The notes beneath the pieces were generated by a model, which made no database searches, was not told where the DNA came from, and saw nothing but the letters and a program-made list of their open reading frames with translations. Positions 7,175 through 7,251 of a stretch of 7,251 bases of DNA are shown piece by piece (within the stretch, counting starts at the first letter, position 1; the number at the start of each line of letters is the position of its first letter). The stretch spans positions 1-7,251 of the forward strand of contig CAKPXW010000089.1 in the NCBI GenBank assembly GCA_934202505.1, given 5' to 3'. Both the position numbers and the translations under genes were made by a program. The DNA comes from an uncultured Bacilli bacterium (lineage in GTDB: Bacteria > Bacillota_I > Bacilli_A > RFN20 > CAG-631).

Positions 7175-7251
7175 TGAACTGAGTCTTGTCAAGTAGACAG
7201 TAGATTATTTAAAATAATTAAATAAGATTTGTTGGAATTTGGGCATAATAC
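7175..7251. mobile_element. Possible end of an IS3-family insertion sequence (runs off the window)
   Basis: From 7175 the sequence starts TGAACTGAGTCTTG and continues to AGTAGACAG (7192-7200). This resembles the terminal repeats of IS3-family elements, which begin with TG, often read TGnACTG, and end near GACA about 25 bases in. No transposase frame is visible in the remaining ~50 bases, and the matching end and target duplication would lie outside the window. The assignment rests on the remembered shape of IS3 ends only. The stretch could instead be an ordinary upstream region of the next gene. Confidence 0.3.
7186..7215 (+). promoter_or_regulatory. Possible sigma-A promoter facing out of the window
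   Basis: TTGTCA (7186-7191, 5 of 6 to TTGACA) and TAAAAT (7210-7215, 5 of 6 to TATAAT) are 18 bases apart. It would drive a gene starting beyond 7251, either an ordinary gene or an IS transposase. The -35 is embedded in the small inverted repeat CTTG-T-CAAG. Confidence 0.4.

Noticed and set aside
7244..7249. CATAAT near the window end as a -10 box
   Set aside because: No acceptable -35 lies 16-18 bases upstream.

Overview
This is a very AT-rich window in which every gene lies on the plus strand. It fits a low-GC Firmicute or Tenericute-related bacterium, such as a gut Erysipelotrichia or RF39-like lineage; that placement is inferred from base composition, strong Shine-Dalgarno sites, T-tract terminators and lipoprotein signal peptides. 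Tryptophan is encoded by TGG in every gene, including several Trp-rich ones, and no frame uses TGA as sense, so the TGA=Trp code of Mycoplasma is not supported. Stops here are TAA or TAG.

Layout. Positions 2-3511 hold three tightly packed genes. The first is the 3' part of a LipO/LplA-type extracellular solute-binding protein of a sugar ABC transporter; its start lies before the window. It is followed by two tandem paralogous lipoproteins with a clan GH-A glycosidase-like barrel. The junctions overlap by 1 and 11 bases, suggesting translational coupling. A hairpin terminator (3527-3569) closes this block. Positions 3635-4825 hold a lipoprotein of the CE2-like (jelly roll plus SGNH) carbohydrate esterase type, translated from an ATG behind a good ribosome binding site; a GTG nine bases upstream is rejected as the start. 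A sigma-A-like promoter at 4856-4884 then drives pnp (4913-7114, polynucleotide phosphorylase), which ends in a near-ideal terminator (7121-7152). The last ~100 bases contain no gene, but from about 7175 resemble the end of an IS3-family element.

How the genes fit together. The first four genes look like one cell-surface glycan-use module: the esterase would remove acetyl groups, the two anchored GH-A proteins would cut the deacetylated chain, and the solute-binding protein would hand oligosaccharides to an ABC importer whose permeases are presumably upstream. The substrate is not determined; an acetylated hemicellulose such as mannan or xylan is a reasonable guess. pnp is an unrelated RNA-turnover housekeeping gene with its own promoter and terminator. 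No clearly new system is visible. The most notable points are the tandem GH-A pair, which I cannot assign to a family, and the esterase lacking the usual triad aspartate.
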